This document shows, piece after piece, positions 26,571-40,343 of a DNA stretch of 64,000 bases. Under the pieces are notes generated by a model that had not been told where the DNA came from, did not search any database, and saw nothing but the letters and a program-made list of their open reading frames with translations. The stretch covers positions 191,001-255,000 of the forward strand of contig NC_134680.1 in NCBI RefSeq assembly GCF_024713945.1, given 5' to 3'. The number at the start of each line of letters is the position of its first letter. Position 1 is the stretch's first letter. The position numbers were made by a program, and so were the translations under genes. Origin of the DNA: Dermatophagoides farinae (taxonomy: Eukaryota; Arthropoda; Arachnida; Sarcoptiformes; Pyroglyphidae).

Positions 26571-29500
26571 CTAAGCTTGACAATCACGATAAAATTTCGA
26601 TTGTCGTTCAATATTTTCTAGATGATTTTTCATTTCATTATCCAATTCTTCAATCTTACGACGTAGATCATCCAATTTTTGATCATTATTAGCGATATCG
26701 TTTTCGAAATCTATGGTAAAACAAAATGGACAAAAAAAAATGAGACAATGAAGAGAATAATTGTCGTGGTTACCTTCGATTGATTTTAATTTCACTGATA
26801 CATTATTCAACAATGTTGATGCATTATCTTTTAAAGCTTTAGCACGTTTCTTTAGATCATCACTAACTTTAGATTTTTGATCCAATTTCTGTGCTGCTAA
26901 TCGATATTTACGTTCCAGATCATCGACATACTAAATTAATAATCAACGGAATAAATTAATAATTTATAAAAAAATTAAATTATATTCATTTTACTTTGTT
27001 AGCATCTTCAGCACTGCTTGAAGCAGCCATTGCTTCTTTTTCAGCATTTTCAATATTGAATTTATTTCCAGTAAATTTTTTCGTCAAATTATTCAATCGA
27101 TCATTTAGGGAACCAATTTTGCCTTTCGCTTCTTCTGTTTTATCTTTGGCTTCTTCAGCTTTACCTGTTACCTGTTAAAATAATAACAGAATGATTGAAT
27201 TCGATCGGGGATACCCAAATGAATATTGCTTACCTCTTTTAGATCCTGTTCGATACCGATAATCGATTTATTTGCCATATCAATTGAATTTTTTGCTTTT
27301 CGTTGTGCTTCCAACGCTTTATTCAATTCTTGTTTCACTGATTCAGCAACGGATAGAATGTCGTTGGCTTTTTTCCTTAAATTTTGATTGAATAAAAAAT
27401 TTTTTTGAATGAAAAAATGGATTGAAACTCTGATTTAACTTACTTGACCTGATCGGCTTTGATTTTGAGATGTTCAGCTTTTTCCAACGAATCACGTGTT
27501 TCTATCAATATACGATCAATATCTTTTAATCCGGCAATAGTTTTATTAATCTCTAATGCAAGTAAGCGAATTTCATTCTCATCCAATGATATTGTATTTT
27601 GTCGACATTTTTCGGCAATTTCTCGTACATCTTTAGCCTGTGCAACATCATCGCTGAGGAAATTATGAATCTGATCCAACAGATTGTTCACTTCGACAGC
27701 CGTATTTGTTGATGTTTTTAGCCAACATTATTCGTTCGAATGCAGCTTTTGCCTCTTCCAATGCTTCATCGGATTTTTCACGTGCTTCTTTAATACGACG
27801 GAGTTCATCTTTGACGTGACGATCTTTTTCCTGCAAATCTTTTTCCGCTTTTTTCGCTAATTCAACAGCTGTTGATGCTTTTGTTGTTGCACCATGTGTA
27901 CAACTTATACCACCACAACGACCACAACCAGCACCACCACAAAGATTGTCACATTGATCAATGGTAGAGAATCCATCACAAACAAGATTATTAATATTTG
28001 GTAGGCCATTTTCCATTTCTGATATTTCCTGTTGAATATTACGAAGAATTCGATCATTCTCATGATAGGTTAGATTATGTTGTCCTTTTGGTTGATCAAT
28101 CAATTGTTCAGTATTACGACGAATTGTTTGTGAATCGGTTAATATATTACTTGATTCTTCAACCATATTTCTTGATGCACGACTACGACGTTGTGCATCT
28201 TTTGTCATATTATATGCACCTTCAACATTTGCTTCTTGTAGAGCAAATGTTTCATTCTTCAATTGATTTGCTTCCAATTCCAATTCCATGGATTTATTTG
28301 CCAATGCATTTAATTTGAAATTTACATTGATTATATTCGTTTTTGTATCTTCAAGTTGCCTTTCATGATTATTTAATGCTTCCTGTAGATTTGCTAGATT
28401 GGATTTAGCTTCTTCAATCATATGCTGTACACGTTCCAAATCGAATTTATTGATATTTTGTCCTTCAAGAATTTTGTTTATCTCATCTAAATTCAATTCA
28501 ATCTGTGTGAATTGTTTTGTATATGCTCCGGTAGTACCAGTCTGTTTAATTTGACGTGCTTTATCCAACAAATGGAATGTTTCCGTTTTCAATATGTTCG
28601 TTATGTTATCCCAGCTTTCAAAACATTCACCACATGCTTCACAATATGGTACCATACCGGTAAAACCGCGTGCACATCGATCACATTTTGCACCGGATAT
28701 ACCATCAATACAAACACAATCGCCTGTAACTTTATGACATTGCATACTACTTGATCCGGCAGAATTACATTCACAAACTATATATAAAGGAAGGGCAAAA
28801 AAAAATAAATTAAAAAAATGGAAAATAAATATCGGCATGGATAACTTACGTTTACATTGAAGTCTTGGATTTCCATAATGATTAGGAAGACATTCATTAC
28901 AAGCACGGCCCCCAAATGTTGTTTTACAATGACATTGTCCATCGATTTCATTACATTTCATTGATAAAGCACCTTGTGGATCACAGTCACATGGTTCACA
29001 GCCTTGTTGTGAGGCTAAATTCCAATGATTATCGGCACAACGATTACAGGAAATTCCTTCAACATTGGGCAGACATGAACATTGTCCAGTAGTTTGGTTA
29101 CAAAATGCAGATCGTGGATCCGTTCCCAAATGATGACAAACACATTCGGCACAAGAATGGTCAAGTGCATTACCATAATAGCCTGGCTTACATACTTGAC
29201 AATTTGGTCCACCCGTATTGTACAAACAACGAAGACATTCACCTGTTTTTGGATCACAATTTCCAGGTTGACTGATATCAGTATTACCGCTGCAATTACA
29301 GGCGACACATTGACCACCAGGTAAATTGGGATCCCCAAAATAATTTTCATCACAGCGATCACAACGTTCCCCAGCATAACCCGGATGACAATGACAAATA
29401 ACATTCTGTGTACGTGGATCTAATTGACAGGTATGTGCATGTGACATTCCGGAATCTTCAACACCTGGACAAGGACAAGGGCGACAAGGAACGACCATTC

Positions 29501-32500
29501 CGGTCATTCGACCTAAAGGATCCCCATAATAACCGGCAACACATTCTTCACAATGAGCACCGGCTGTATTATCTCGACAATCAATACAGCTTCCTGTTTT
29601 CGAATCACACATATCAGACATTCCATTACAATCACAACGTTGACAATTCGGATAATTCCAATAGCCTGGCTGACATTCATCACACTGCCGACCATATGTT
29701 TCCGGTCGACAATTGCATTGTCCAGTAATTGGGTCACATTCATTATCTAATGCACCAATACGATGACAATCACAAGCTTTACAGCCATCGGGACCAAAAC
29801 CATAATAACCAACATGACAACGATCACAGGTACGTGGTGATACATATTGTTTGCATTGACAAAGACCACCCAATTGTTGACAATCAGCACTATATGATCC
29901 GGTTGGATTACAACTACATGCTATTATATTACGAAAATCATTAGTACAGATTTGAAAATATGAAAATAGCCAACTTACGTTGTGCTCCATCGAACGTATA
30001 GAATCCAGCACTCATCAATGTTTTACGACAATGTTCATCAACTTCTGGTGCACGATTCAAATTATAATAGGGCATTAGACAACGATGTTCATATTCATAT
30101 TGTCTTCGTTGATTTTCTGGTGTACCACCACTTAAAAATGGTATATCGTTTGCTTTCGGAATCAATATAATCTGGCCGATGAATGATTTGAAATTTAGAA
30201 ATTTGTTCATTAAAAAAAACACACAATTGATAACCATACCGAATCAATTAGAATGGAAGGACTTTGTTCATTACCATATGATGGTCGTTCAAATTCATTT
30301 GCATTCAATTCCATCTGATAACGTTGACCTTTTTCCAGACAAATAGAATCGGCAATTGCTGTACGTTCATTTGACAATAAATTTATGGTACGAATATCAT
30401 TTGTTGTGGAATAATTTCCACATGGTCCATATACATCTGTACCATATGGCCGTTTGATCATAAGTTGAGCATTATTGAAACGACCCGATGTTTCTGGTTC
30501 ATAACGAACAACTACATCATAATATTTCGAAATAGGTACATTATCGATTGTGAATTCAATTCCTGAATATGGTGGTAATCGATTAAATCCTTCGCCAGTC
30601 CAATGCATACGTTCATCATAATTTCGTGGTGTTATTATCGGTGAACCTTGTATTGTTTTAGCGTCTTCAGCTTCAAATGTAAGATAATCCGGTGATGGAA
30701 CAAAATAACCAGGTTCAGGTTGATCACAGCGTCTACCGGTTACATGTGGACGACAATTACAGCGGCCAGTTTCCTGATCGCAATCCGGTGAATATGATCC
30801 ACCTGGATCACAATCACAGAATTTACAACCTTCTTCATCCACACCCAAACCATAATAATTAGGCTACAAAGAGGAAAAAAACTCAGAAAATAAGACCCCA
30901 CCATTTGAAACTAGCCGAAAAATACACTTACCGCACATTGATTACAATCACGCCCAACAACATTGCGTTTACAGACGCATTCACCTGTGTTGATATTACA
31001 ACCATGATTACCGACGGTACCCATCTGGTTGCATGAACAAGGTTCGCAGCCATCTGGATTAATTTCATGTAGATTCCAGAAACCCGGTTTACAATGATCA
31101 CAACGACGACCTTCAACATTTTTTTTACAGCTGCAACGACCAGATTCTAGACCTAAAGCTGGATCTGTATATGGGTCACAATTTCCTTCTTCTTTCGAAC
31201 CACGTGGATCACAATCACATTCTAGACAAATTGTAGAATCAAATCAAATTAAAATTCATTCGAATCCGGAAAACAATACGAAACTTACGTTGACAAACAT
31301 AAGGATCATCGAGACGACGATTTGGATCTCGAAAAAACGAAGGCCTACATCGTTCACAATGAACACCCATTGTATTATGCTGACAATCTTCACAAACACC
31401 GCCACTAATATTATTACTGGCCTGATATACAGCCATATCGAAATGACATCGACTTGCATGATTATTACATTCACATTCTGAACGAGCAAAAAAAAAATGG
31501 AAACAAATTCAATTATTCGAGAAAGAATATTAAAAACAACAACAACATACTTTTACAGGCATTTGTTTGACGTCCGATAGCCGGTTTCCATTCAAGATCA
31601 TTATAAAGATCTTCACAAAGTTCACAATTCAATCCTTTTGTATGATGAGTACATTCACAACGCCCATAAACCATATCTGGTATGGTTTCATGATTACTTG
31701 GTATACAACGGCTAGCATGACCATAACAGGAACAAGAACCACGTACAACCATATCATAGATAGCATAATAATATTTTTCTTTCACTTCAATACGTGGATC
31801 AAATAGATTATCACCCAATGTATGTAATTGTGTGAAATTAATTCGTAGGTTAGTAATCTTAAGCATATCTTGAACCTCTTTCGAATATGGATCATCGATA
31901 TGAATGTTCGGTGGCAGCACACGAAAAATCACTTCACCTTCAGTGGATGGCTCGACATTTGAATATCGTGAATCACAAACCAAATCGGTAATACGATTAC
32001 GAGGACCCAATGGTATGCCAGGAAATGATGCACCACAATCATAGGCAAAATATTGATATACTTTCCATGTGCGGCCAAAATCATGTGAACGTTCGATAAG
32101 CATTGCAGCTGGACGAAATGTTTTAAATGTCATTACTAAATGTGTGAAATGAAATTCTGCTTCCAAATCAAATTGTACGTAAACATTTTCCACACCATTC
32201 TCTGCTTGCCACCAGAATTGTCGCCGTTTTTGTCCAACACGTGATACAACATTTTCAATTCCATGATATCTTGCCGTTCCTTTGAATCGATCTCTCGAAT
32301 CACAATAGAAACATTTTTTCTTCTCTTTCAAATGACTAACGACACAGTAACGGACCTGTTGCCGTAGGCCACATGTTGATGATGCTTTTAATCGATCTTC
32401 ACGACCAATCAATAGGTTACCGGTTGCCGGATAACAAGCTTGAAAATCATCGCAACGACCAGATGGATAAATGGCTAAAAAAATATTTTGAAAATGAAAA

Positions 32501-34447
32501 ATGTTCAAAAAAAACTTGATTAGTAAATTTCAAGTGACAGAAATATTTTCAGAAAATAAATAAATAAAAAGAAAAAGTTTTTAAGAATAAAAAAGTGATT
32601 CCCATTTTCCCACAAAAAGAATTAGTTGGAAAATAAAATGAAAAATTTAGTGATGGACCCCAAAACAATAGTTGAAATTCTTCCGAAAAAACAATCAAAC
32701 CCATCGGATGACGATCATCGAATTTATGTCGACTTTTGAGGTCGGTTCCATCCCAATCTTCTTCATCATATGTATGTTCAATTGTGGGTGGTGCCAGTGT
32801 TGGACCATCCAGATCTGGATCATAACCACGAGAACGATTTTCAGCCCAATGAAATGTATCATTATACCATATAAATGGACCGGGCATATGTTTACCACCA
32901 TCACCAATAACCGATGGTCGATTAGATACAATCTGTTGATTACGATTATCATCGGTAACACGACTTTTATGATGTGATTCATAATAATTTCGATGATTTA
33001 ATGATGATTGTGGATAACCACTATTACGTGACCATTCATATGATGATGAACGACCTATTAATAATTATCAACAATCCAAAAGAAAAAAAAGAAGTGAGAA
33101 AAAAAAGCAAAAAAAAAATCAACAAAAACAAACCTACCATTCACAGGATTTATGGGCACTGGTCGTTGTTTTTGTTGTGAATCATGATGATCATTACTGG
33201 TACTGGTGATGGATGTTTCATTCAATTTAAAATATGAAACATCATGTGAATATGGTTTACTATTATAGCCGACACGTTGCTGTCTAGCTATTCTCCAAGA
33301 AAAAATTTCAAATTCATTTTTTTTATATATAACAAAACCAACCCAATCCACTTTTGCAACAAAAAGTCCCATTCACCATTGGAAAAAAAAATTATTTTTT
33401 GGAATATTTATGCTTACCATTACGATCATATTCATCATATTCTCTTTGGTGATGATGGTCAGGATACCTTTGGCATAATGTTACTGTTAATTTTTATACA
33501 AAATTCAAATGAAAAAAAAGAAAAAAAATTAATAAAATGGAATGGAATGACCTGAATGAATGTCAAAGTTCAATTAAGGACAAATGTTTTTATTGTGTGT
33601 GTGTGTGTGCATGCAACATCTAAATTTAGAAATTCTTTTCGTTTTTTTGTTTAGTCTAAAAATAAATGAAATAAAAAAGTAAAGCGAACCAGAAAAATCA
33701 TAATTCAAATAGATTTGTTTCTTTTTCCTTTTTATTTTTTTTTTTTTTAATTTTGGAATTGAATTCCGAATGCAAAATGGAAAATTTTTTGTTACTATGT
33801 GCATGTGTATGTGCTATTTTCTACATTAGGTAAATCTTTCCAATCCTCTTTTGATTGTTTTTGTATTTTTTTTTCAATTTCATTAATCATTTCAGCCATA
33901 TGGAAGAGAGAGAGAAAAAAAATTGCAACTTTAAATTGTGGATGTTAAACACGTTTTTCATGGATGATGATGATGTATAGAATGCCCTAAAAGGCAATCC
34001 TATCATCATCATCAACAGTATCAACAGCATTGTTCCATTCATTCCATTGCCGGATAAGGATATGGCTTTACCTTGTTTTTTCACTTAGCTCTATAACTAC
34101 AAATCTCTATATATGTTTGGAATTCTATCAAAATTGTTTCAGAAAAAATTCTTCAAATAAAATGTCGAAATTTGGCTGTTACATTTTGGGTATTTTTCTA
34201 AAATGTCAATCCAACATGTCAATGACTTGTGTATTTTATCCTCAATGTTGAATAAATTCTTTCTTTTTATTTCAATCGATTAATAAATAATTAACTCACA
34301 TGACAAGAATAGAAACAAGAACACAATAAATAGATGAATAAATTTGGTTCCAAATGAATGGATCAATGATGACCAACTACAACTAGTACTTGGAGTAGTT
34401 GTTGTTGTCTGTGATGACATTTTTAATTGATTATTAATAGTTGACAT
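26571..34447 (-). CDS. LanB1: Laminin subunit beta-1 type, one-base frame break
   Basis: Secreted basement-membrane chain that trimerises with alpha and gamma chains. Exons: 34447-34300, 33483-33418, 33287-33138, 33054-32701, 32474-31551, 31477-31289, 31221-30932, 30863-30240, 30171-29979, 29920-28850, 28777-27444, 27375-27234, 27171-26995, 26930-26774 and 26710-26571; about 1985 aa. Order: signal peptide ([18 protein letters not shown]), an unusual extension to about residue 239, the LN domain ([46 protein letters not shown]), LE repeats, the LF domain, more LE repeats, coiled coil, the beta-knob ([11 protein letters not shown]), a second coiled coil and a C-terminal Cys three residues before the stop for gamma-chain pairing. 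One surplus base in the run at 27715-27719 splits the frame in the coiled coil; correcting it makes all exon phases consistent. A beta-2 name is possible. Confidence 0.95.
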
Positions 34448-37042
34448 TTATATTAATTCGATGATTATTTGTTGAATGAATGTGATTAGAATTTTAGGAA
34501 AAAAAATCGGATCAAATAAAACCCGAATGTTGTGTACAAAAAATTATTTTACAATATGGGTGTGTGTGTGTTTGATAAACAATGATTAGAAAACGTTATT
34601 ATAATTGGATGATGCGATTATGATGATGATGATGATTTAATCAAGATATGAGGGAGATTCACTTTTAACCCAAAATGGAGATATATTTTATTTTTTTGAT
34701 GAATGAAATGAACACACTGAAAAAAAAATTTTCTGGCTAGTATCGTTGGGCTATTTTTTTTTTTTTTTTTTTTGATTCAAATGGAACAGAATGAATATTA
34801 TTATCGTCGATTTGTTATTTTATTGATGAGATCGTATGGTCATTTTGTCAAAGTTTTGGATGGCTGTTGTTAACAATTGCACAAAATGATGAATATTTGC
34901 TGATAATGATGATGATGAAATTATTGTCATTCACCTAGATAGGTGGGTGTATTATTGTATAAATGTGACATTTAACCATTCCCGAGAAGACGGGTTCACC
35001 ATTTGATTGATAGACACACACACACGCATACACACCCTTTGTTGGTATTTCAATAACAAAATAAACCAAACAGATACATCAAACAGGTATTAACATCCTC
35101 AACAACAACCACAGCCACAGCCACACACATACTCACAGTTATTCTTATGGAACTTTACCGATTGTTCAATCAATCAAAGTGGGTGTGTAGGTGTCTGTAT
35201 ATCGGTGTATGTGTGAGTGTGTGAACTGTATATTATTATTTGATGATATAGCCTCTATGTGTATAGATAAGATTGTATGGACTTTGAACAAAATTTTAAA
35301 ATGAAAATATTCATCTCAATGATTATTAGTGAAATAGAGAAACAAATTTATGGAGGCGTCGGTTGAATCCACACACTTATCACATCACACACAAGAGACA
35401 TACATTTTGTACAAAATCATTTCGTGGTCGTAGTGGATCATAATGGGATATTGAACGCGGGCGTGTCATAAATAATAGAGAATATCAATCAAATCATCGA
35501 ATCATTAATAGAAAAAGAGAAAAAAGAGCAGCAATAATAACAAGATAATTTTACCACACTAAACCGCTATTATTGGATTATAGAAAGAAAAAAGGAAAAA
35601 CTGTTTGTATAAAGATTTGGTTGATTATTCGACGAACATGACGACAAAACCACGCCATACGTTTCAAATGGTTGTGATGAATATAATAAGATTCTATATG
35701 CACAAACACACACACACATATAAAACGAAAAGAAAATGGCTGTGTCTAATATGTTGTGTATACCAAAACATTCATTTGATTTTTTTTTTTGTTTTTCGCT
35801 TTTCTCACTTGAAGATGGTCTTGTCTTGTCTTGTCTTGACTTTCGAAAGAAATGGTTTGTATATATTTGATGAATGAAGAAAATCTGTTTGGTCGAATTT
35901 GTTGCTTGAAGCATAACACCATGAATGAATGAATGAATGTGACGAGAACACATGTGGGTGAAAACGACGTTCAAACGATGACTGTGAAATTTTGTTGAAG
36001 ATGATAAAAAAGCCATGATGGTTCAGTAGTATCAATTTCCAACATTTGGTTCTTGTTTAGTTTAGGACAAAAAAAATAATGGTCGTGTAGTGTCTATTTG
36101 TTTTCGATGATATATCCTAGTCTTTTTAGAGACGGATTGATTGAAAAATGAGGGACAACAAGAAAAAAAAATAAATGAACCAAAGTCCGTACAAAGATTG
36201 TCGTCGTTCGATTTTATTGAAAGTGACAATGTGACGATGATAATATTATATAAATAGCGAAAATCAATTGATAATCATTTTTTTTTTTTTGGACTAACAA
36301 ACAAAAATAGTTTATTGATCTGAATTAGCTAAAAATATTCATATTCAAACACAGACACACACACACACACACAACATTCGATCGAATATGAATGCCGGAT
36401 AGTATTGGTGGTGGCCCATTCATAAAGTATAGGAAAAATTTAAAATTTTTTTTAATTTTTCAAAACAAAAAAAAACTTGAAATTTATTCAGTCAGCCAGA
36501 ATAAGAAATTGTGAATAAGAATTTGTTTTTTTTTGGTCAGACATTCAATGGTGGAAAATAATAAGGACAACAACAACAACAAAATTCAATGGATAATGTG
36601 TGTGTGTGGGCGAACCAGTTATGACCACAACACTCAAAAAAAAAAATTTTAATTGAAATGAATCCCATTCATCAATGATTTTATCGATTCGTTAAATAAA
36701 TTCAAAATTAATTCCCAAAGATGATTAGCGATGTATCGATGCCAAAACACAAATCGACCATATGGACAAGCCCAGCTTTTGTAAGCGAAAGAAAAAACAA
36801 CAAAAACATCCATGAAATGACGATAAACTTGATATTGCCGCCTACACGCATGCATGATATATTTCGTTTATTTTTTTCAACATTTTTATAAATAAGGCAA
36901 TATTGCCAAATATATCAAATTTTTTGTGGTCACACACTCACACAAACACACATCAGAGAGACATTCCATAATGATGATGATAAAGAGAAAAAATTAATCA
37001 AAAAAGATTTTAAAAAAAAATGATTCCAATGGAAAAAAATTT
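34448..37042. other. Intergenic region, laminin 5' flank and TBK1 3' flank
   Basis: About 2.6 kb of AT-rich DNA with (CA)n tracts near 35010, 35700 and 36355 and several poly(T) runs, between two minus-strand genes. It should contain the laminin promoter and any noncoding 5' exon. I saw no coding exon, tRNA or transposon here. Confidence 0.5.
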
Positions 37043-39902
37043 TTACGAAACACGTGGTGCCATCAATTGTTGATCGATTGTACTCTAAGTGTGTATATTT
37101 AATAAATTATAAAAAATTAGAAAACAAATGAAAATTTTACAGATAAAATACTTACTCGGAAAAAATCATGACAAAATCTTTATATGCTTCTTTCAGTTTC
37201 TGTGAATCTTCATGTAGGCTATTTAATCTGTAAAAATCAAAGAGAAAAAAAATCGTTTAATTTTCTTCAAGAGAAATCAAAAACAGATCAACATACTCTT
37301 TAAAAATGGTCGATGTAAGTGACAGATTGGATGGTTCAAATGTTGTATGAGTATGGTTAATTGCTGCTGCTGCCGTTGGATTAACCATCGCTGATGATGA
37401 TGGTAAAACGTTGGTCGATTCCAATGAACCGATTGCAGCTGCTGACCATTCTGTTTCGAAATTTTTCACTTCTTTAAATAGATTCATCCACATTTTATTA
37501 TGATCTTCATATGCTGAACAAATATTCATTTCAATTTCAGCAATAACGGGAAGAAAACCATAAAGTTCAGTAATGATTAGCTGTGGTTTAACATAGGCAA
37601 CCTGTGCACCTCTGACAGTTGACAGACAATCAAATAATAATGAAAATAAAAATTCAAAGTTTCAAATTCAAGTTAAAATAGCCTACTTACTGATACCATT
37701 CTTCCAATTTATCGGCAATACTTCCACGTGGATTTATTTCTTTCGCAACAAGATCATTCAATTTTTTACAATGATTGTCCAATTTTAATTTTTCCAATTG
37801 ATGTAGCTGTTCTTCATGGTGATGATTCAGTGATTTAATTTGTTTATCTTTATGTAACATTAGCCATGATTCACGTATTTTCGCTGTATAAATTTTAGCT
37901 CTAGATTGTATGGACAACAAGTGGCGAATACTTTCCAATTCTTTAGATGTTGGCCACAGATCACGTAGTTGTTCCAATTTTTCATCCATAATTGATGACG
38001 ATGAAAGACTTTTAAAATTTGGAATGAATTTTATCATATTGTTTCAATATCTGGTCGGTTACATTGAAATTAAATAATGTGATCGCCGTGTTTGGCTTAA
38101 TAATTGAATCAATCAACAGTTTTATCAATTGTGATAGATAACTATTACATTGCATGAGATTATCTAAACGTTCTTTCAGGATATTTAAATGAAAATTAAA
38201 ATAACCATATTTTTCGTCCAAAATTTTCATATTATGATCGATTAATCGGAGCATATGACAAGGAATCTGGCAGGCTAATTTATAATTGTGAATAAATTTA
38301 TCAATTTGTCGCAACGTTGAATATGCAAGTGATGAACAAAGTTTTGCATATTGTGCATCAACATCTGTATTTATAATTGTGGTAGCAATATCAGGAAATT
38401 TACTCGGTGCAATTGGACCAGTTGTACAACGAATCTTGGAATTCATTTGACCATTTAGTAAAAACAGTGGTGAATGTTCTGTAGTATGAATATCAGTGAT
38501 GATAAAATCATCAGATAAAATGGCAATTACTGTCGATATGGATGATGATCGTCGTTGATTTGATTGTAGTAATGGAATTAATTTAGTTTGTTGTGCCAAC
38601 ATTGTTTCATTTATCATCGATGGCATTTGTTGTTGTCGGTCATTGTGACGACCACCAACAAGATTATGATGATGATTAAGATTATCATTGGGCCACATTA
38701 AAATCTGATCATTTGGTGCCACTTTATACAATGAATCAAATCTTGATTTCAAATCCAAAACTGTTTCATTTGGATAACAATAAATTGAATGCAACGATAA
38801 TGTTCCAACATAATAGACAAATATTACTTTATGTTCAAGAATTTTTGTAACACTTGAAAAAAATTTTTCAAATGACCACATACGATGTGCATCACATTCT
38901 AAAAGACCGGCTAATAATTCCGTAACCAATGGTTGTACGGATGGACTAAGCAAACAAGAATCCGGTAGATTTCTGCTCCATTTAATTTCACCATTTTCAG
39001 ATGTCTGGGTACCAGAAATGATTCCGGATGCTTTTTCCGTGGTTATCTTATACATTGTTTCTTTGTTTTTACGACCACCATATGGTCGAAATGGCAGGCT
39101 GCCAGTTGCAATATGATACAATGTTACACCAATACTCCAAAGATCAACATTTGCTTTGAATGATTTTCCCACTGGTTTTCGTAATACGGCTCTTTCATAC
39201 ATATCTGGATGCTATCAAAGAAAAAAAAATGAAATCGAAAAATGAGAAAATTTCATCAACAACAAAAAAAAACCATACCAAATATTCTTCTGTTCCATAT
39301 AGTGACATAAATTGTTGATCATCATCCAATTCACGTGCAGCACCAAAATCCGTCAGTTTATAAATCGAGGTACCATCTTCGGATACGAATTTCATAATAT
39401 TACCCGGCTTAAGATCACGATGTATAATATTCATATCACGTAAATGTTTCATACCGGCAGCAAGATGTTTGAGAACGAGAAGAAATTCCTTCTCCTCTAA
39501 ACCATTACTATTCATTGGATCATCAAGAATATTGAACAATGATCCTCCGGTACACAATTCCATCACGAGAACTTTTTGTTTTGTATCATTTTCTTCTTCA
39601 ATGGCCAATAATTTGACAATATTTTCATGATTCACTTTTTTCAACACTTCAAATTCACGTTTCTGTACTTCATATGGACGCATATGACTAAGATGATTGA
39701 AACATTTAACCGCTACGGTTTCACCATTATGTTTATTATGGCCAAAATAAACAGCACCAGTAGCACCTTTACCTAGGACAGCATTTGTATTCCATAAATA
39801 ATTTTGTGAACTTTTAAAATTTGATAAGGATGATGATGATGATGATAAACCACTACCGGTAGATGTAGGGGCAATCTTTTGTTTCATCGTTTGTTTAGAC
39901 AT
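37043..39902 (-). CDS. TBK1: TBK1 / IKK-epsilon-type serine/threonine kinase, one-base frame break
   Basis: IKK-related kinase of innate signalling and selective autophagy. Exons 39902-39279, 39211-37691, 37611-37297, 37227-37156 and 37082-37043. Kinase domain: glycine loop LGKGATGAVYFG (about 43-54), AVKCF (Lys66), HRDLKPGN (161), DFG (185) and the activation loop [20 protein letters not shown] with Ser200 matching human Ser172. A ubiquitin-like domain follows (VIFVYYVGTLSLHSIYCYPN), then the dimerising coiled-coil region. The second exon hits a TAA at about 38012 unless one base of the four-base run at 38029-38032 is surplus; removing it opens the coiled coil and restores the phase-2 splice, giving 856 aa, longer than the human 729. 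A Ser-rich N-terminal leader of about 38 residues precedes the kinase. The assignment to TBK1 rather than IKK-epsilon is conventional for an arthropod single copy. Confidence 0.92.
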
Positions 39903-40343
39903 CTTGGATTTGTTTATTTGGCCCAAATATTATTTTGACACACACACACGCACACAGAACAACACAAAATTAGAAATGACGATTACATTTCTTCGTTTTT
40001 TTATATCGTTCTTCAACGAGCCGTAATTATCATTGTTTTCGTCATAACAATTAAAAGATAATTGGAGCAATTGATTTTTTTTTTATTTTTGTTTTGTTTT
40101 CATTCGACAAAAATTGTCAATGTTTAGTGAAACGAAAAAACAAAACAAAACAATTGTTTCGACCTGTCAAACAGGTTGAATCGATGAATTTCTTAATTTC
40201 ACCCATTTTAACATTATAGACAACATACAAACATTAACTGTGTGAAAATAGTGGAATATTAAACTCACGTGTGTGGATGATGTGTTTCAAATTTTTTTGA
40301 TTTTGATTTAAGACAAAAAAAAATTTAAATAAAAAATCAGATA
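39903..40343. promoter_or_regulatory. Bidirectional promoter region, TBK1 / RRP7A
   Basis: 441 bp between the TBK1 (minus) and RRP7A (plus) start codons, so both promoters must lie here or in introns. It holds a perfect inverted repeat, ACCTGT-CAA-ACAGGT, at 40162-40176, and an E-box in the context AACTCACGTG at 40262-40271, 73 bp before the RRP7A ATG. Factor binding at either site is inference. Confidence 0.6.
40262..40271 (+). promoter_or_regulatory. AACTCACGTG element upstream of RRP7A
   Basis: CACGTG E-box flanked by AACT. The last G is 73 bp upstream of the RRP7A ATG. The same oriented sequence occurs upstream of EXOSC9 and the RPC7-like gene. CACGTG is the known binding site of Myc/Max and related bHLH-ZIP factors; its use here is inferred. 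Confidence 0.55.

Noticed and set aside
27998-32977. Plus-strand open frames opposite laminin
   Set aside because: They are antisense shadows of Cys-rich LE repeats; the minus-strand reading has clear homology and consistent splicing.
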